Assembly: GCA_028687035.1 (NCBI GenBank)
Contig: JAQUAX010000005.1
Coordinates: forward strand, 1-64,000
DNA from: Dechloromonas sp.
Lineage (GTDB): Bacteria; Pseudomonadota; Gammaproteobacteria; Burkholderiales; Rhodocyclaceae
Length of the DNA stretch: 64,000 nt
Direction of reading: 5' to 3'
Shown: positions 18,366-26,678 of the stretch, one piece after another
Position numbering within the stretch: position 1 is the first letter of the stretch
How the letters are laid out: the number at the start of each line of letters is the position of its first letter
Notes under the pieces: generated by a model
What the model was told of the DNA's origin: nothing
The model's database searches: none
What the model saw: only the letters and a program-made list of their open reading frames with translations
Translations under genes and position numbers: made by a program

Positions 18366-18366
18366 C

Positions 18367-19263
18367 ATGACCGAGGCGCGCAAGCCCCTTCTGCCGCCCC
18401 GGCCGGCTTCGCCGCTGGCCGGCGGCCTGCTGGCGCGGCCGTCCGGCGACCGCGAGTTCTCGTTCTCGAGCCAGGATTTCGAACGGGTCCGCAAGCTGAT
18501 CTACCAGCATGCCGGCATCTCGCTGTCGCCGGTCAAGCAGGACATGGTCTATTCCCGGCTGGCCCGCCGGCTGCGGGCGACCGGCAAGAATTCCTTCGCC
18601 GAATACCTGGACGCGCTCGAGCGCAACGGCGGCGACGAATGGGAGCGCTTCGTCAATTCGCTGACCACGAACCTGACCTCCTTCTTCCGCGAACCGCACC
18701 ACTTTCCGCTCTTCGCCGAGCACCTGAAGAAGCTCGGCACGCAGCGCCCGGTCCGCGTCTGGTGCTCGGCCGCGTCGACCGGCGAGGAGCCGTATTCGAT
18801 CGCGATGACCGTGCTCGAGACCTTCGCCAATCCGGCGCACGTGACGATCGTCGCGTCCGATCTGGACACCAATGTGCTGTCGACCGCGGAAAAGGGCGTC
18901 TACCCGATCGAGCGCGTCGAGAAGCTGTCGCCGGAGCGCCTGCGCCGCTTCTTCCTGCGCGGCACCGGCAGCCAGGAAGGCTACGTGTCGGTCCGCCCGG
19001 AACTGCGCCGGATGATCGAGTTCCGGCAGATCAACCTGCTCGACGCCTCCTACCCGGTACGCGGCCCGCTCGACGTGATCTTCTGCCGCAACGTGATGAT
19101 CTATTTCGACAAGCCGACCCAGTACAAGATCCTGTCCCGGTTTGCGCCGATGATGCAGCCGGATGGCCTGATGTTCGCCGGCCATTCGGAAAGCTTCCTG
19201 CACGCGGCGGACCTGTTCAAATCGCTGGGCAAAACGGTCTACGCGCTGTCCGGGAAACGCTGA
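18367..19263 (+). CDS. cheR: chemotaxis protein methyltransferase CheR
   Basis: Transfers methyl groups from S-adenosylmethionine to receptor glutamates for adaptation. The 298-residue protein has an N-terminal helical domain (about 35-105), then a Rossmann fold with RVWCSAASTGEEPYSIAM (SAM loop) and FCRNVMIYFD. ATG 18367 sits 1 nt after the stop of the preceding receptor. The EWxEF tails of the two preceding receptors are plausible docking peptides for it. Confidence 0.95.
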   Translation: MTEARKPLLPPRPASPLAGGLLARPSGDREFSFSSQDFERVRKLIYQHAGISLSPVKQDMVYSRLARRLRATGKNSFAEYLDALERNGGDEWERFVNSLTTNLTSFFREPHHFPLFAEHLKKLGTQRPVRVWCSAASTGEEPYSIAMTVLETFANPAHVTIVASDLDTNVLSTAEKGVYPIERVEKLSPERLRRFFLRGTGSQEGYVSVRPELRRMIEFRQINLLDASYPVRGPLDVIFCRNVMIYFDKPTQYKILSRFAPMMQPDGLMFAGHSESFLHAADLFKSLGKTVYALSGKR

Positions 19264-19274
19264 CAAGGGAACAC

Positions 19275-19877
19275 GTGCACACCTACGACGAAAACCTGGC
19301 GACCAACCGCTACTACGACCGGCATTTCGGTGCCGAGGCCGCCAAGATCCTGCCCGGCGAATATTTCGTCAGCAGTCAGGGGATGCTGCTCGTCACCGTG
19401 CTCGGTTCCTGCGTTGCCGCCTGCATCCGCGATAGCGACAGCGGCATCGGCGGCATGAACCACTTCATGCTGCCCGACGACGGCGGGCGGGACACCGTCG
19501 GCACGTCGGCCCGCTACGGCACCTACGCGATGGAAGTGCTGATCAACCACCTGCTGAAAATGGGGGCCCGGCGCAACCGGCTGGAAGCCAAGGTGTTCGG
19601 CGGCGGCGCGGTGCTGGCCAGCCTGTCGAGCAGCAATGTCGGGGCGCGCAACGCGGAGTTCGTGCTCGATTACCTGAAAACCGAGAAAATCCCGGTCGTC
19701 GCCAAGGACCTCCTGGATTCGTACCCGCGCAAGGTTTACTATTTTCCGGCGAGCGGTCGGGTGCTGGTCAAGAAGCTGCACCGCGTCCATAACGAAACCC
19801 TGTTCAGCCGCGAACGCGACTACAAGGCCCGGCTGGCCCAAGAGCCGATGGCCGGCGACGTCGAACTGTTCATCTGA
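19275..19877 (+). CDS. cheD: chemoreceptor glutamine deamidase CheD
   Basis: Deamidates receptor glutamines and tunes CheR/CheB adaptation. The CheD core shows LVTVLGSCVAACIRD with the catalytic cysteine in GSCV, the family histidine in GGMNHFMLPD, and KVFGGGAVL. The track runs this ORF from 18639 in the cheR shadow. The real start is GTG 19275, with AAGGGA five bases upstream, giving 200 residues. It ends in GDVELFI, similar to the GEVELF tail of the first MCP. Confidence 0.94.
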   Translation: MHTYDENLATNRYYDRHFGAEAAKILPGEYFVSSQGMLLVTVLGSCVAACIRDSDSGIGGMNHFMLPDDGGRDTVGTSARYGTYAMEVLINHLLKMGARRNRLEAKVFGGGAVLASLSSSNVGARNAEFVLDYLKTEKIPVVAKDLLDSYPRKVYYFPASGRVLVKKLHRVHNETLFSRERDYKARLAQEPMAGDVELFI

Positions 19878-19931
19878 CGCGGTGGACCATCGTGGATCGC
19901 CGATTTTCGCCCTTGCCCTGATTAGATACCC

Positions 19932-20981
19932 ATGAAAATACGTGTCCTGGTGGTCGATGACTCTGCGCTGATGCGCGGCATCCTGACCCAGATGATCAAC
20001 CTGGCGCCCGACATGGAAGTCGTCGGCTCGGCTCCCGACGCCCCGACGGCGCGGGAAATGATCAAGGCGCTGAATCCGGACGTGCTGACCCTCGACGTCC
20101 AGATGCCGCAGATGGACGGGATCGAATTTCTCGACCGCCTGATGCGCCTGCGCCCGATGCCGGTCGTCATGGTCTCGTCCTTCACCGAGGCCGGTTCGGA
20201 AACGACGCTGCGCGCGCTCGAACTGGGGGCGGTCGATTTCATAGGCAAGCCGCGTTCCGACGGCGGCCGGAGCATGGAAGCTTATGCAGAAGAACTGGTT
20301 GAAAAGATACGTGCGGCGCGTTCAGCCCGGCTGCGCCGCTACAGCAAGATGAGCGCGCGGCCGACTCCGCCGGCCGAAGCGGCGGCCGCGCCGCGCCCGG
20401 CCGGCTCGGCGAACGGCAGGATCATCTTCGTCGGCGCCTCGACCGGCGGCACCGAGGCGATCAAGGAGTTCCTGCTCGGCATCCCGGAAAACTGCCCGCC
20501 CATCCTGATCGTCCAGCACATGCCGGAGACCTTCACCGCGTCCTTCGCACGCCGGCTGGACGGCCTGTGCGCGCCGCGCGTCATCGAGGCGCAGGGCAAC
20601 GAGAAGGTCGAGCCGGGAACGGTGTATATCGCGCCCGGCCATTCCCACCTGCTGATCAAGCGCGGGCCGGCCGGCTACCTGACCGAACTGTCGGGTGGCG
20701 ACCCGGTCAACCGCCACCGGCCCTCTGTCGACGTGCTGTTCGATTCGGCGGCCAGCCTGGTCGGCCGCCAGGCGCTGGGGGTGATCCTGACCGGCATGGG
20801 CAAGGACGGCGCCCAGGGCTTGCTGCGCATGCGCCAGGCGGGGGCCCGCACCTTCGGCCAGGACGAGGCGAGCTGCGTGGTCTACGGCATGCCGCGCGAG
20901 GCCTTCCTGGTCGGCGCCGTCGAAGAACAGTGCAGTCTCGACGAAATCAGCCGGCGGGTGCTGAATGCGCTCGGCCGCTGA
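19932..20981 (+). CDS. cheB: chemotaxis protein-glutamate methylesterase CheB
   Basis: Response-regulated methylesterase/glutaminase that removes receptor methyl groups. The N-terminal receiver domain has the VVDDS acidic pair and the phospho-acceptor aspartate in [13 protein letters not shown] linker leads to the C-terminal catalytic domain with GASTGGTEA (serine nucleophile), [10 protein letters not shown] and [10 protein letters not shown]. At 349 residues the length is typical. The CheD-CheB order is common in betaproteobacteria. Confidence 0.96.
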   Translation: MKIRVLVVDDSALMRGILTQMINLAPDMEVVGSAPDAPTAREMIKALNPDVLTLDVQMPQMDGIEFLDRLMRLRPMPVVMVSSFTEAGSETTLRALELGAVDFIGKPRSDGGRSMEAYAEELVEKIRAARSARLRRYSKMSARPTPPAEAAAAPRPAGSANGRIIFVGASTGGTEAIKEFLLGIPENCPPILIVQHMPETFTASFARRLDGLCAPRVIEAQGNEKVEPGTVYIAPGHSHLLIKRGPAGYLTELSGGDPVNRHRPSVDVLFDSAASLVGRQALGVILTGMGKDGAQGLLRMRQAGARTFGQDEASCVVYGMPREAFLVGAVEEQCSLDEISRRVLNALGR

Positions 20982-21056
20982 CCGGCGGCTGCTACACTTG
21001 TCGGTAATGGACAAAGTATTAAACTAGACAAAATTTCTCATATCGGGATAGAAAAG

Positions 21057-21362
21057 ATGCAGGCAAGCGTGCAAAAGGATGCGGGCAAGGCGACGATCAA
21101 GCTCGCCGGCCGTTTCGACTTCAATACCCACCGCGAATTCCGGGCCGCCTACGAGCCGCTGATCGCCGATTCCACGTTGCGTTCGGTCGTCGTCGACTTC
21201 GCCGGAGTCGATTACCTCGACAGTTCGGCGCTGGGCATGCTGCTGATGCTGCGCGACAAGATGGGCGGCGCCAGCAAGGAAGTCGCGCTGACCGGCGTCC
21301 GGGGCAACGTCAAGCAGGTGCTGGACATCGCCAATTTCGGCAAGCTGTTCCAGATTGCCTGA
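21057..21362 (+). CDS. STAS-domain protein (anti-anti-sigma type)
   Basis: Single STAS domain of 101 residues with VVVDFAGVDYLDSSALGMLL, whose serine is the usual phosphorylation site in anti-sigma antagonists. Neither a partner kinase nor a phosphatase is seen nearby. Position between cheB and cheV suggests a role in tuning taxis or linking it to gene expression; no specific function can be assigned. A GATAGAAAAG region precedes ATG 21057. The 140 bp after it hold GC-rich hairpin-capable sequence and no gene I can support. Confidence 0.88.
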   Translation: MQASVQKDAGKATIKLAGRFDFNTHREFRAAYEPLIADSTLRSVVVDFAGVDYLDSSALGMLLMLRDKMGGASKEVALTGVRGNVKQVLDIANFGKLFQIA

Positions 21363-21502
21363 GGCGGGATCGCGATGAGCCGCCGGGCCGGGGTAAGCTA
21401 CCGCCGGCGCCGGCGAGATGAACCGGGCTGCGGGCGACCTTCCGTCGTGCCGGAGCCTGGCCCGGGCGGACGGTCCGCGGGGCCGCATGCGGGGTGGAGA
21501 AC

Positions 21503-22474
21503 ATGTCTGAACTACTGAAAAATATCGACGCGCGCACCAAGCTCGCCGGGACGAACAAGCTGGAAATCCTGCTGTTCTTCCTCGGCGTCGACCAGCGCAC
21601 CGGGCGGCGCGAAACCTACGGCATCAACGTGTTCAAGGTGCGCGAGGTGATGCGCACGCCGGCCATCACCGCGGCGCCCGACATGCCGGCTTCGGTCGAG
21701 GGCATGGTCAGCCTGCGCGGCGTGCTGGTTCCGGTCATCGATCTCGCGAAGTATTCCGGCATTCACGCCGACACGCCGCGCGAGATCATGATCGTCACCG
21801 AGTACAACGGCCACACCCAGGGCTTCCTGGTCGAGGGCGTCGATACCATCCTGCGCCTCGACTGGAGCAAGATGCGCGTGCCGCCCGAGATGCTGACGGC
21901 CCAGACCGGCGGCCTGGTCACCGCGGTCACCGAACTCGAGGACGGCCGGCTGGTGATGATGATGGACGTCGAGAAGGTGCTGTCCGAAACGACCAACATC
22001 GACAACGAGATCATGTACCGCGGCGTCATCGCGGTCGACCGCCCCGATTGCACCGTTTTCTACTGCGACGATTCCAGCGTCGCGCGCAAGCAGATCGAGC
22101 GCACGCTGGTCGCCATGGGCGTCAAGGGCGTTTCCGCGGTCAACGGCCGCCAGATGTGGGAAGAACTCGAAAAGGTCGCCACGTATGCGCAGTCGGTCGG
22201 CAAGCCGGTGTCGTCGCTGGTCAGCCTGGTGCTGACCGACATCGAAATGCCGGAAATGGACGGCTACATCCTGACCAAGCGGATCAAGTCCGACCCGCGC
22301 TTCAACGGCGTGTCGGTGATCATGCACTCCTCGCTGTCCGGCATGTCGAACCAGAAGCTCGGCCAGTCGGTCGGCGTCGACGAATACGTGCCGAAGTTCG
22401 AACCGCAGCGCCTGTCGGAAACCCTGGCCCGCCGTCTCGGGGTCGAGGTCGGCCTGCCGGTCGGCAACGCCTGA
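21503..22474 (+). CDS. cheV: CheV-type coupling protein (CheW-receiver fusion), copy 1
   Basis: Hybrid of a CheW domain (about 20-165: INVFKVREVMRTP, SLRGVLVPVIDLAKY) and a receiver domain (about 180-320: FYCDDSSVARKQIERTL, phospho-acceptor in LTDIEMPEMDGY). Couples receptors to CheA and can be phosphorylated to dampen signalling. The track's GTG 21494 lies inside the ribosome-binding site (GGTGGAG), so ATG 21503 is chosen, giving 323 residues. A related CheV follows 19 bp downstream. Confidence 0.93.
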   Translation: MSELLKNIDARTKLAGTNKLEILLFFLGVDQRTGRRETYGINVFKVREVMRTPAITAAPDMPASVEGMVSLRGVLVPVIDLAKYSGIHADTPREIMIVTEYNGHTQGFLVEGVDTILRLDWSKMRVPPEMLTAQTGGLVTAVTELEDGRLVMMMDVEKVLSETTNIDNEIMYRGVIAVDRPDCTVFYCDDSSVARKQIERTLVAMGVKGVSAVNGRQMWEELEKVATYAQSVGKPVSSLVSLVLTDIEMPEMDGYILTKRIKSDPRFNGVSVIMHSSLSGMSNQKLGQSVGVDEYVPKFEPQRLSETLARRLGVEVGLPVGNA

Positions 22475-22493
22475 ACGAGGGGGAGGGAAGCTC

Positions 22494-23432
22494 ATGAACC
22501 TGGTTGAAAGCAAGAACCTGCTCGACAGCGTCGACGCCCGGACCCGGCTGGCCGGCTCCAACAAGATGGAGATCCTGCTGTTCTCGCTGGGCACGCGGGA
22601 AATTTTCGGCATCAACGTGTTCAAGGTGCGCGAGGTCGGCCGTACGCCGCGCATCACCAAGACGCCCAACATGCCGCGCGGCGTCGAGGGTCTGATTTCC
22701 CTGCGCGGCAACGTGATCCCGGTGCTGTCGCTGGCCCCGTTCATGCAGCTCGAGGGGGTGCCCGCCGGCCTCGGCAAGACGATGATGGTCGCCGAATACT
22801 CGAAGCGCACGCTCGGTTTCCTCGTCCATGAAGTCGACCGCATCATCCGCGTCGACTGGGAACGGGTGAAGGCGCCGGAAAGCGTGCTGTCGGCCAACCA
22901 GGGCCTGATCACCGCGGTCATCGAGCTCGAGAACGGCGGCCTGGTTTCCATCCTCGACGTCGAACAGATCCTGGCCAACGCCTTCGGCGAGGCGATGATC
23001 GTCGATATCACGCCGGCCCGGGTCGATCCCGACACCAGCGTGTTCTTCGTCGACGATTCGATCGTCGCCCGGCGCAAGATCGCCGAAGTGCTGGACAAGC
23101 TCGGCGTGCGCCACAAGCACGCGACCAACGGCCTCGAGGCGTGGACCCGCTTGCAGGGCATCGCCGCGCACGCGACGCAGATGGGCAGCAACATCCGCGA
23201 CGACATCCGCCTGATCCTGGTCGATGCCGAGATGCCGGAAATGGACGGTTACGTGCTGACCAAGAACATCAAGTCCGACCCGCGCTTCGAAGGCGTGCCG
23301 GTCGTCATGCATTCCTCGCTGTCATCCGAAGCCAATCGCGCGATGGGCAAGGCGGTCGGCGTGGATGCCTATGTAGCAAAATTCGATGCCGAGGCGCTGG
23401 CCGACACGCTGCGCCCACTGATTGAACGATAA
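22494..23432 (+). CDS. cheV: CheV-type coupling protein (CheW-receiver fusion), copy 2
   Basis: Paralogue of the preceding gene with the same architecture in 312 residues: CheW domain (INVFKVREVGRTPRITK, SLRGNVIPVLSLAPF) then receiver (VFFVDDSIVARRKIAEVL, phospho-acceptor in LVDAEMPEMDGYVLTK). The two share the SDPRFxGVxVxMHSSLS stretch but are clearly diverged, so this is an old tandem duplication. A GGGGGAGGGAAGCTC ribosome-binding region precedes ATG 22494. Confidence 0.93.
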   Translation: MNLVESKNLLDSVDARTRLAGSNKMEILLFSLGTREIFGINVFKVREVGRTPRITKTPNMPRGVEGLISLRGNVIPVLSLAPFMQLEGVPAGLGKTMMVAEYSKRTLGFLVHEVDRIIRVDWERVKAPESVLSANQGLITAVIELENGGLVSILDVEQILANAFGEAMIVDITPARVDPDTSVFFVDDSIVARRKIAEVLDKLGVRHKHATNGLEAWTRLQGIAAHATQMGSNIRDDIRLILVDAEMPEMDGYVLTKNIKSDPRFEGVPVVMHSSLSSEANRAMGKAVGVDAYVAKFDAEALADTLRPLIER

Positions 23433-23453
23433 CCAGAGTTTCCGGAGTTTTTG

Positions 23454-23846
23454 ATGCCTGCTGATCCCAAAATGAAGTTCCTGGTGGTGGATGACTTTTC
23501 CACCATGCGCCGCATCGTGCGCAACCTGCTGAAGGAACTCGGCTTCACCAATGTGGACGAGGCGGAGGACGGCGCGATCGCGCTGCAGAAACTGCAGGGA
23601 GGCGGCTTCGAGTTCGTCGTCACCGACTGGAACATGCCCAACATGGACGGCCTGACGCTGTTGCAGACTATCCGCGCGACGCCCAGCCTGAAGCACCTGC
23701 CGGTGCTGATGATCACGGCCGAAGCCAAGAAGGAAAACATCATCGCCGCGGCCCAGGCCGGTGCCAGCGGTTATATCGTCAAGCCCTTCACCGCCGGGAC
23801 CCTGTCGGAGAAGCTGACCAAGATCTTCGAAAAAATGGGCCTCTAG
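23454..23846 (+). CDS. cheY: chemotaxis response regulator CheY (motor-binding)
   Basis: This copy is close to enteric Che[19 protein letters not shown]58 in [11 protein letters not shown], and [19 protein letters not shown] followed by VKPF. It is therefore probably the protein that binds the flagellar switch. The track begins at a TTG; ATG 23454 with CGGAG upstream is preferred (130 residues). It is adjacent to cheZ, its phosphatase. Confidence 0.96.
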   Translation: MPADPKMKFLVVDDFSTMRRIVRNLLKELGFTNVDEAEDGAIALQKLQGGGFEFVVTDWNMPNMDGLTLLQTIRATPSLKHLPVLMITAEAKKENIIAAAQAGASGYIVKPFTAGTLSEKLTKIFEKMGL

Positions 23847-23862
23847 GCTTGAGGTGGACCGC

Positions 23863-24702
23863 ATGAGCTCAAACAACGATTCGGCCGACCTCGAGGCCCT
23901 GTTCGATTCGATCGCAGCCACTTTCGAGCCGGCTCCCGCTGCCGCGCCGGCCCCGGTCGCCGCGCCGGCTGCCGCCATCGCCGCGACCAGCGACTCCGAC
24001 GACCTGCAGGCGCTGTTCGACAGCGTCGCCGCCGAAACCGAGGCGAAGGCCGCGGTGACCGTGGAAGCTGTCGCGACCGGCGAGACCTGGCCGCAGCAGG
24101 AAGCCGTCTTCAACCGCATCGGCCACATGGCCCGGACCCTGCACGACACGCTGGGCCAACTCGGCTACGACAAGCTGATCGCCAACACGGTGTCGGCGAT
24201 TCCCGACGCCAAGGACCGCCTGGCCTATGTCGCCAACCTGACCGAACAGGCTGCCTGCCGGGTGCTGAACGCCACCGACATCGCCGGCCCCCTGGTCGAC
24301 GAGCTGGAAAACGGGGCGCAGGGCCTGGCCCAGCGCTGGGACCGTGCCTTCGCCAGCCAGCTGACGACCGCCGATTTCCGCCAGCTGGCGATCGACACCC
24401 GTGGCTTCCTGAAGGAGCAGCTGCCGCAGAAAACCGCGGCGACGCACGCCCAGCTGACCGAAATCATGATGGCCCAGGATTTCCAGGACCTGACCGGCCA
24501 GGTGATCAAGAAGATCGTCGCGCTCGCCCAGGAACTCGAAACGGGGCTGATGGCCGCGCTGCTCGAACTGGCGCCCGAAGCCAAGAAGACCGGCGAGGTG
24601 GCCAGCCTGATGAACGGACCGGTGATCAATGCCGAAGGACGGACCGATGTTGTCGTTAACCAGGAGCAGGTCGACGACCTGCTCGACAGCCTCGGTTTCT
24701 AA
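23863..24702 (+). CDS. cheZ: protein phosphatase CheZ with N-terminal motif repeats
   Basis: Dephosphorylates CheY-P. The helical core carries the active-site region TEIMMAQDFQDLTGQVI, with the catalytic glutamine in QDFQDLTGQ. The C-terminus VDDLLDSLGF is the conserved CheY-binding peptide. The N-terminus has two additional look-alikes, ADLEALFDSIA (residues 8-18) and DDLQALFDSVA (46-56), separated by an Ala/Pro linker. ATG 23863 (279 residues) is chosen over the track's GTG because GAGGTGG lies five bases upstream. Confidence 0.93.
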   Translation: MSSNNDSADLEALFDSIAATFEPAPAAAPAPVAAPAAAIAATSDSDDLQALFDSVAAETEAKAAVTVEAVATGETWPQQEAVFNRIGHMARTLHDTLGQLGYDKLIANTVSAIPDAKDRLAYVANLTEQAACRVLNATDIAGPLVDELENGAQGLAQRWDRAFASQLTTADFRQLAIDTRGFLKEQLPQKTAATHAQLTEIMMAQDFQDLTGQVIKKIVALAQELETGLMAALLELAPEAKKTGEVASLMNGPVINAEGRTDVVVNQEQVDDLLDSLGF

Positions 24703-24714
24703 GGAGGACCACGA

Positions 24715-26613
24715 ATGAGCGACTTTGCCGGCATGGAAGATCTGCTGCAGGATTTCCTACAGGAGGCCCACGACCTGTTGTCCGACGTCGACAACAAGCT
24801 GGTCGATCTCGAGAAGAGCCCGGAGGATCGCGGCCTGCTCAACGACATTTTCCGGGGATTCCACACGGTCAAGGGCGGGGCGGGCTTCCTGAACGCCACC
24901 GAACTGGTGACCCTGTGCCACCTGACCGAGAATCTGTTCGACCGCCTGCGCAACGGCGAGCTCGAGCTGACTCCCGAGCTGATGGACGTCATCATGGCGG
25001 CGACCAAGGGTGTCCGCGACATGTTCGGCGAACTGGCCCAGATGGTCCAGCCGCAACCGGCCGACCCGCACGTTCTCGCCGCGCTCCAGGGCGCGCTCAG
25101 CGGCGAACACGTTGAAGCTGCCGCTCCGGTTGCCGCGGCGCCGCAGGTGGCCGCCGAGCCGCTCGCCACCGCCGCTCCGATCGTGGAAGGCGAACCGGAC
25201 TGGTCCACCCTGCACGCTGCGGTCAGCGGCCAGTCGGCGACGCCGGCAGCGGCCGGCCCGGCGGTCGAGGTGATCACCAAGGCCGAAGCCGAGGCCGCCC
25301 CGGTCGCCACCGCGGCAACGGCAGCGCCGACCCCCTTCGGCCGGCGCGCGACCGACCGCCCGGGCGGCCAGCCCACGGCGGCCCGGCGCGCCGAGGAGCG
25401 CAGCCGCGAGAACACGATACGCGTCGATACCGCGCGTCTCGACCAGGTGCTGAACCTGTCCGGCGAAATCGGCCTGACCAAGAACCGGCTGACCAGCCTG
25501 CGCGCCGACATCCTGGCCGGCAAGAACGATTCCGAGACGCTGCACGCGCTCGACCAGGCGGTCAGCCAGCTCGACCTGCTGGTTTCCGACCTGCAGAACT
25601 CGGTGATGAAGACCCGGATGCAGCCGATCGGGCGCCTGTTCCAGAAGTATCCGCGGATCGCCCGCGACCTCGCCCGCCAGTTGGGCAAGGACGTCGAACT
25701 GGTGCTGGCCGGCGAGGAAACCGAAGTCGACAAGACGATGATCGAGGATCTGGCCGACCCGCTGATCCACCTGATCCGCAACGCCGTCGACCACGGCGTC
25801 GAAATGCCGACCGAGCGCCAGGCGGCGGGCAAGCCGGTGAAGAGTCTGGTCCGCCTCGAGGCCCGCCAGGAAGGCGATCACATCATGCTGATCATCGCCG
25901 ACGACGGCCGCGGCATGAGCGCCGAGCGCATCCGCGCCAAGGCTGTGGACAAGGGCCTGATTTCGGAGGAAGAGGCCAACACGCTGGACGAGCGCCAGAG
26001 CCTGAACCTGATCTTCCTGCCCGGCTTTTCGACCAAGACGCAGATTTCCGACGTGTCCGGGCGCGGTGTCGGCATGGATGTCGTCAAGACCAACATCCAG
26101 AAGCTAAACGGTTCGATCGAAATCCGCTCCGAGCCGGGCAAGGGCTCGGTGTTCCTGATCTCGCTGCCGCTGACCCTGGCCATCCTGCCGGTACTGCTGG
26201 TCCTGCTCGGCGACCAGCCGTTCGCGCTGCCGCTGTCGCTGGTCCGCGAAATCCTGCCGATCGAGCAGGACCGCATCCAGGAAGTCGGCGGCAAGGAAAC
26301 CCTGGTCGTCCGCGGCGAGGTGCTGCCGGTGATCTCGCTGGCCCGCCTGCTCGGCTGGCCGCTCGAGCGCTACCCGGAATACGGTGTGTTGATGCAGACT
26401 GCCGAGCGCAGCTTCATCCTCGGCGTCGACAGCTTCGCCGGGCGCGACGACGCGGTCATCAAGTCGCTCGAGGACTTTCGTCCGAAGGGCGTGGCCGGCG
26501 TCACGACACTGTCCAACGGCCAGATCGTGCTGATCCTCGACATGAAGGAGCTGCTCGCCGATCTCGGCCAGCATTCCGACCTGGGTTCGCTGCGCGCACT
26601 CGACTTCGCCTGA
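24715..26613 (+). CDS. cheA: second chemotaxis histidine kinase CheA
   Basis: A 632-residue kinase: P1 with H50 in FHTVKGGAGFLN, an Ala-rich linker (about 125-225) lacking an evident P2, P3 (VDTARLDQVLNLSGEIG), P4 with HLIRNAVDHGVE, DDGRGMS and GRGVGMDVV, and P5 CheW-like. It differs from the first CheA in linker and in HPt sequence. Located just after cheY-cheZ, it is more likely the kinase of the motor pathway, with the 10660 copy serving a parallel branch; this split is inference. A GGAGGACCACGA ribosome-binding site precedes ATG 24715. Confidence 0.95.
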   Translation: MSDFAGMEDLLQDFLQEAHDLLSDVDNKLVDLEKSPEDRGLLNDIFRGFHTVKGGAGFLNATELVTLCHLTENLFDRLRNGELELTPELMDVIMAATKGVRDMFGELAQMVQPQPADPHVLAALQGALSGEHVEAAAPVAAAPQVAAEPLATAAPIVEGEPDWSTLHAAVSGQSATPAAAGPAVEVITKAEAEAAPVATAATAAPTPFGRRATDRPGGQPTAARRAEERSRENTIRVDTARLDQVLNLSGEIGLTKNRLTSLRADILAGKNDSETLHALDQAVSQLDLLVSDLQNSVMKTRMQPIGRLFQKYPRIARDLARQLGKDVELVLAGEETEVDKTMIEDLADPLIHLIRNAVDHGVEMPTERQAAGKPVKSLVRLEARQEGDHIMLIIADDGRGMSAERIRAKAVDKGLISEEEANTLDERQSLNLIFLPGFSTKTQISDVSGRGVGMDVVKTNIQKLNGSIEIRSEPGKGSVFLISLPLTLAILPVLLVLLGDQPFALPLSLVREILPIEQDRIQEVGGKETLVVRGEVLPVISLARLLGWPLERYPEYGVLMQTAERSFILGVDSFAGRDDAVIKSLEDFRPKGVAGVTTLSNGQIVLILDMKELLADLGQHSDLGSLRALDFA

Positions 26614-26636
26614 GGCGATGGGATCTTCCCAAGAAA

Positions 26637-26667
26637 AAGGGGGCCGTAAGGCCCCCTTCGTTTTTTC
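26637..26667. terminator. Rho-independent terminator between cheA and the opposing MCP
   Basis: Stem AAGGGGGCC / GGCCCCCTT with a GTAA loop, then CGTTTTTT on the plus strand. The A-rich run before the stem (AAGAAAAA) would act as a T-rich tail on the minus strand, so it can end both converging transcripts. Confidence 0.92.
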
Positions 26668-26678
26668 CGGGCGGGTTT

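Noticed and set aside
13457-18494. very long minus-strand ORFs (917 and 865 residues) opposite the two MCPs
   Set aside because: They share a long identical stretch only because the underlying MCP module is duplicated; both are shadows.
21011-21056. sigma-28 flagellar promoter before the STAS gene
   Set aside because: TAAACTAG and ATATCGGG only loosely resemble TAAAGTTT-N11-GCCGATAA.
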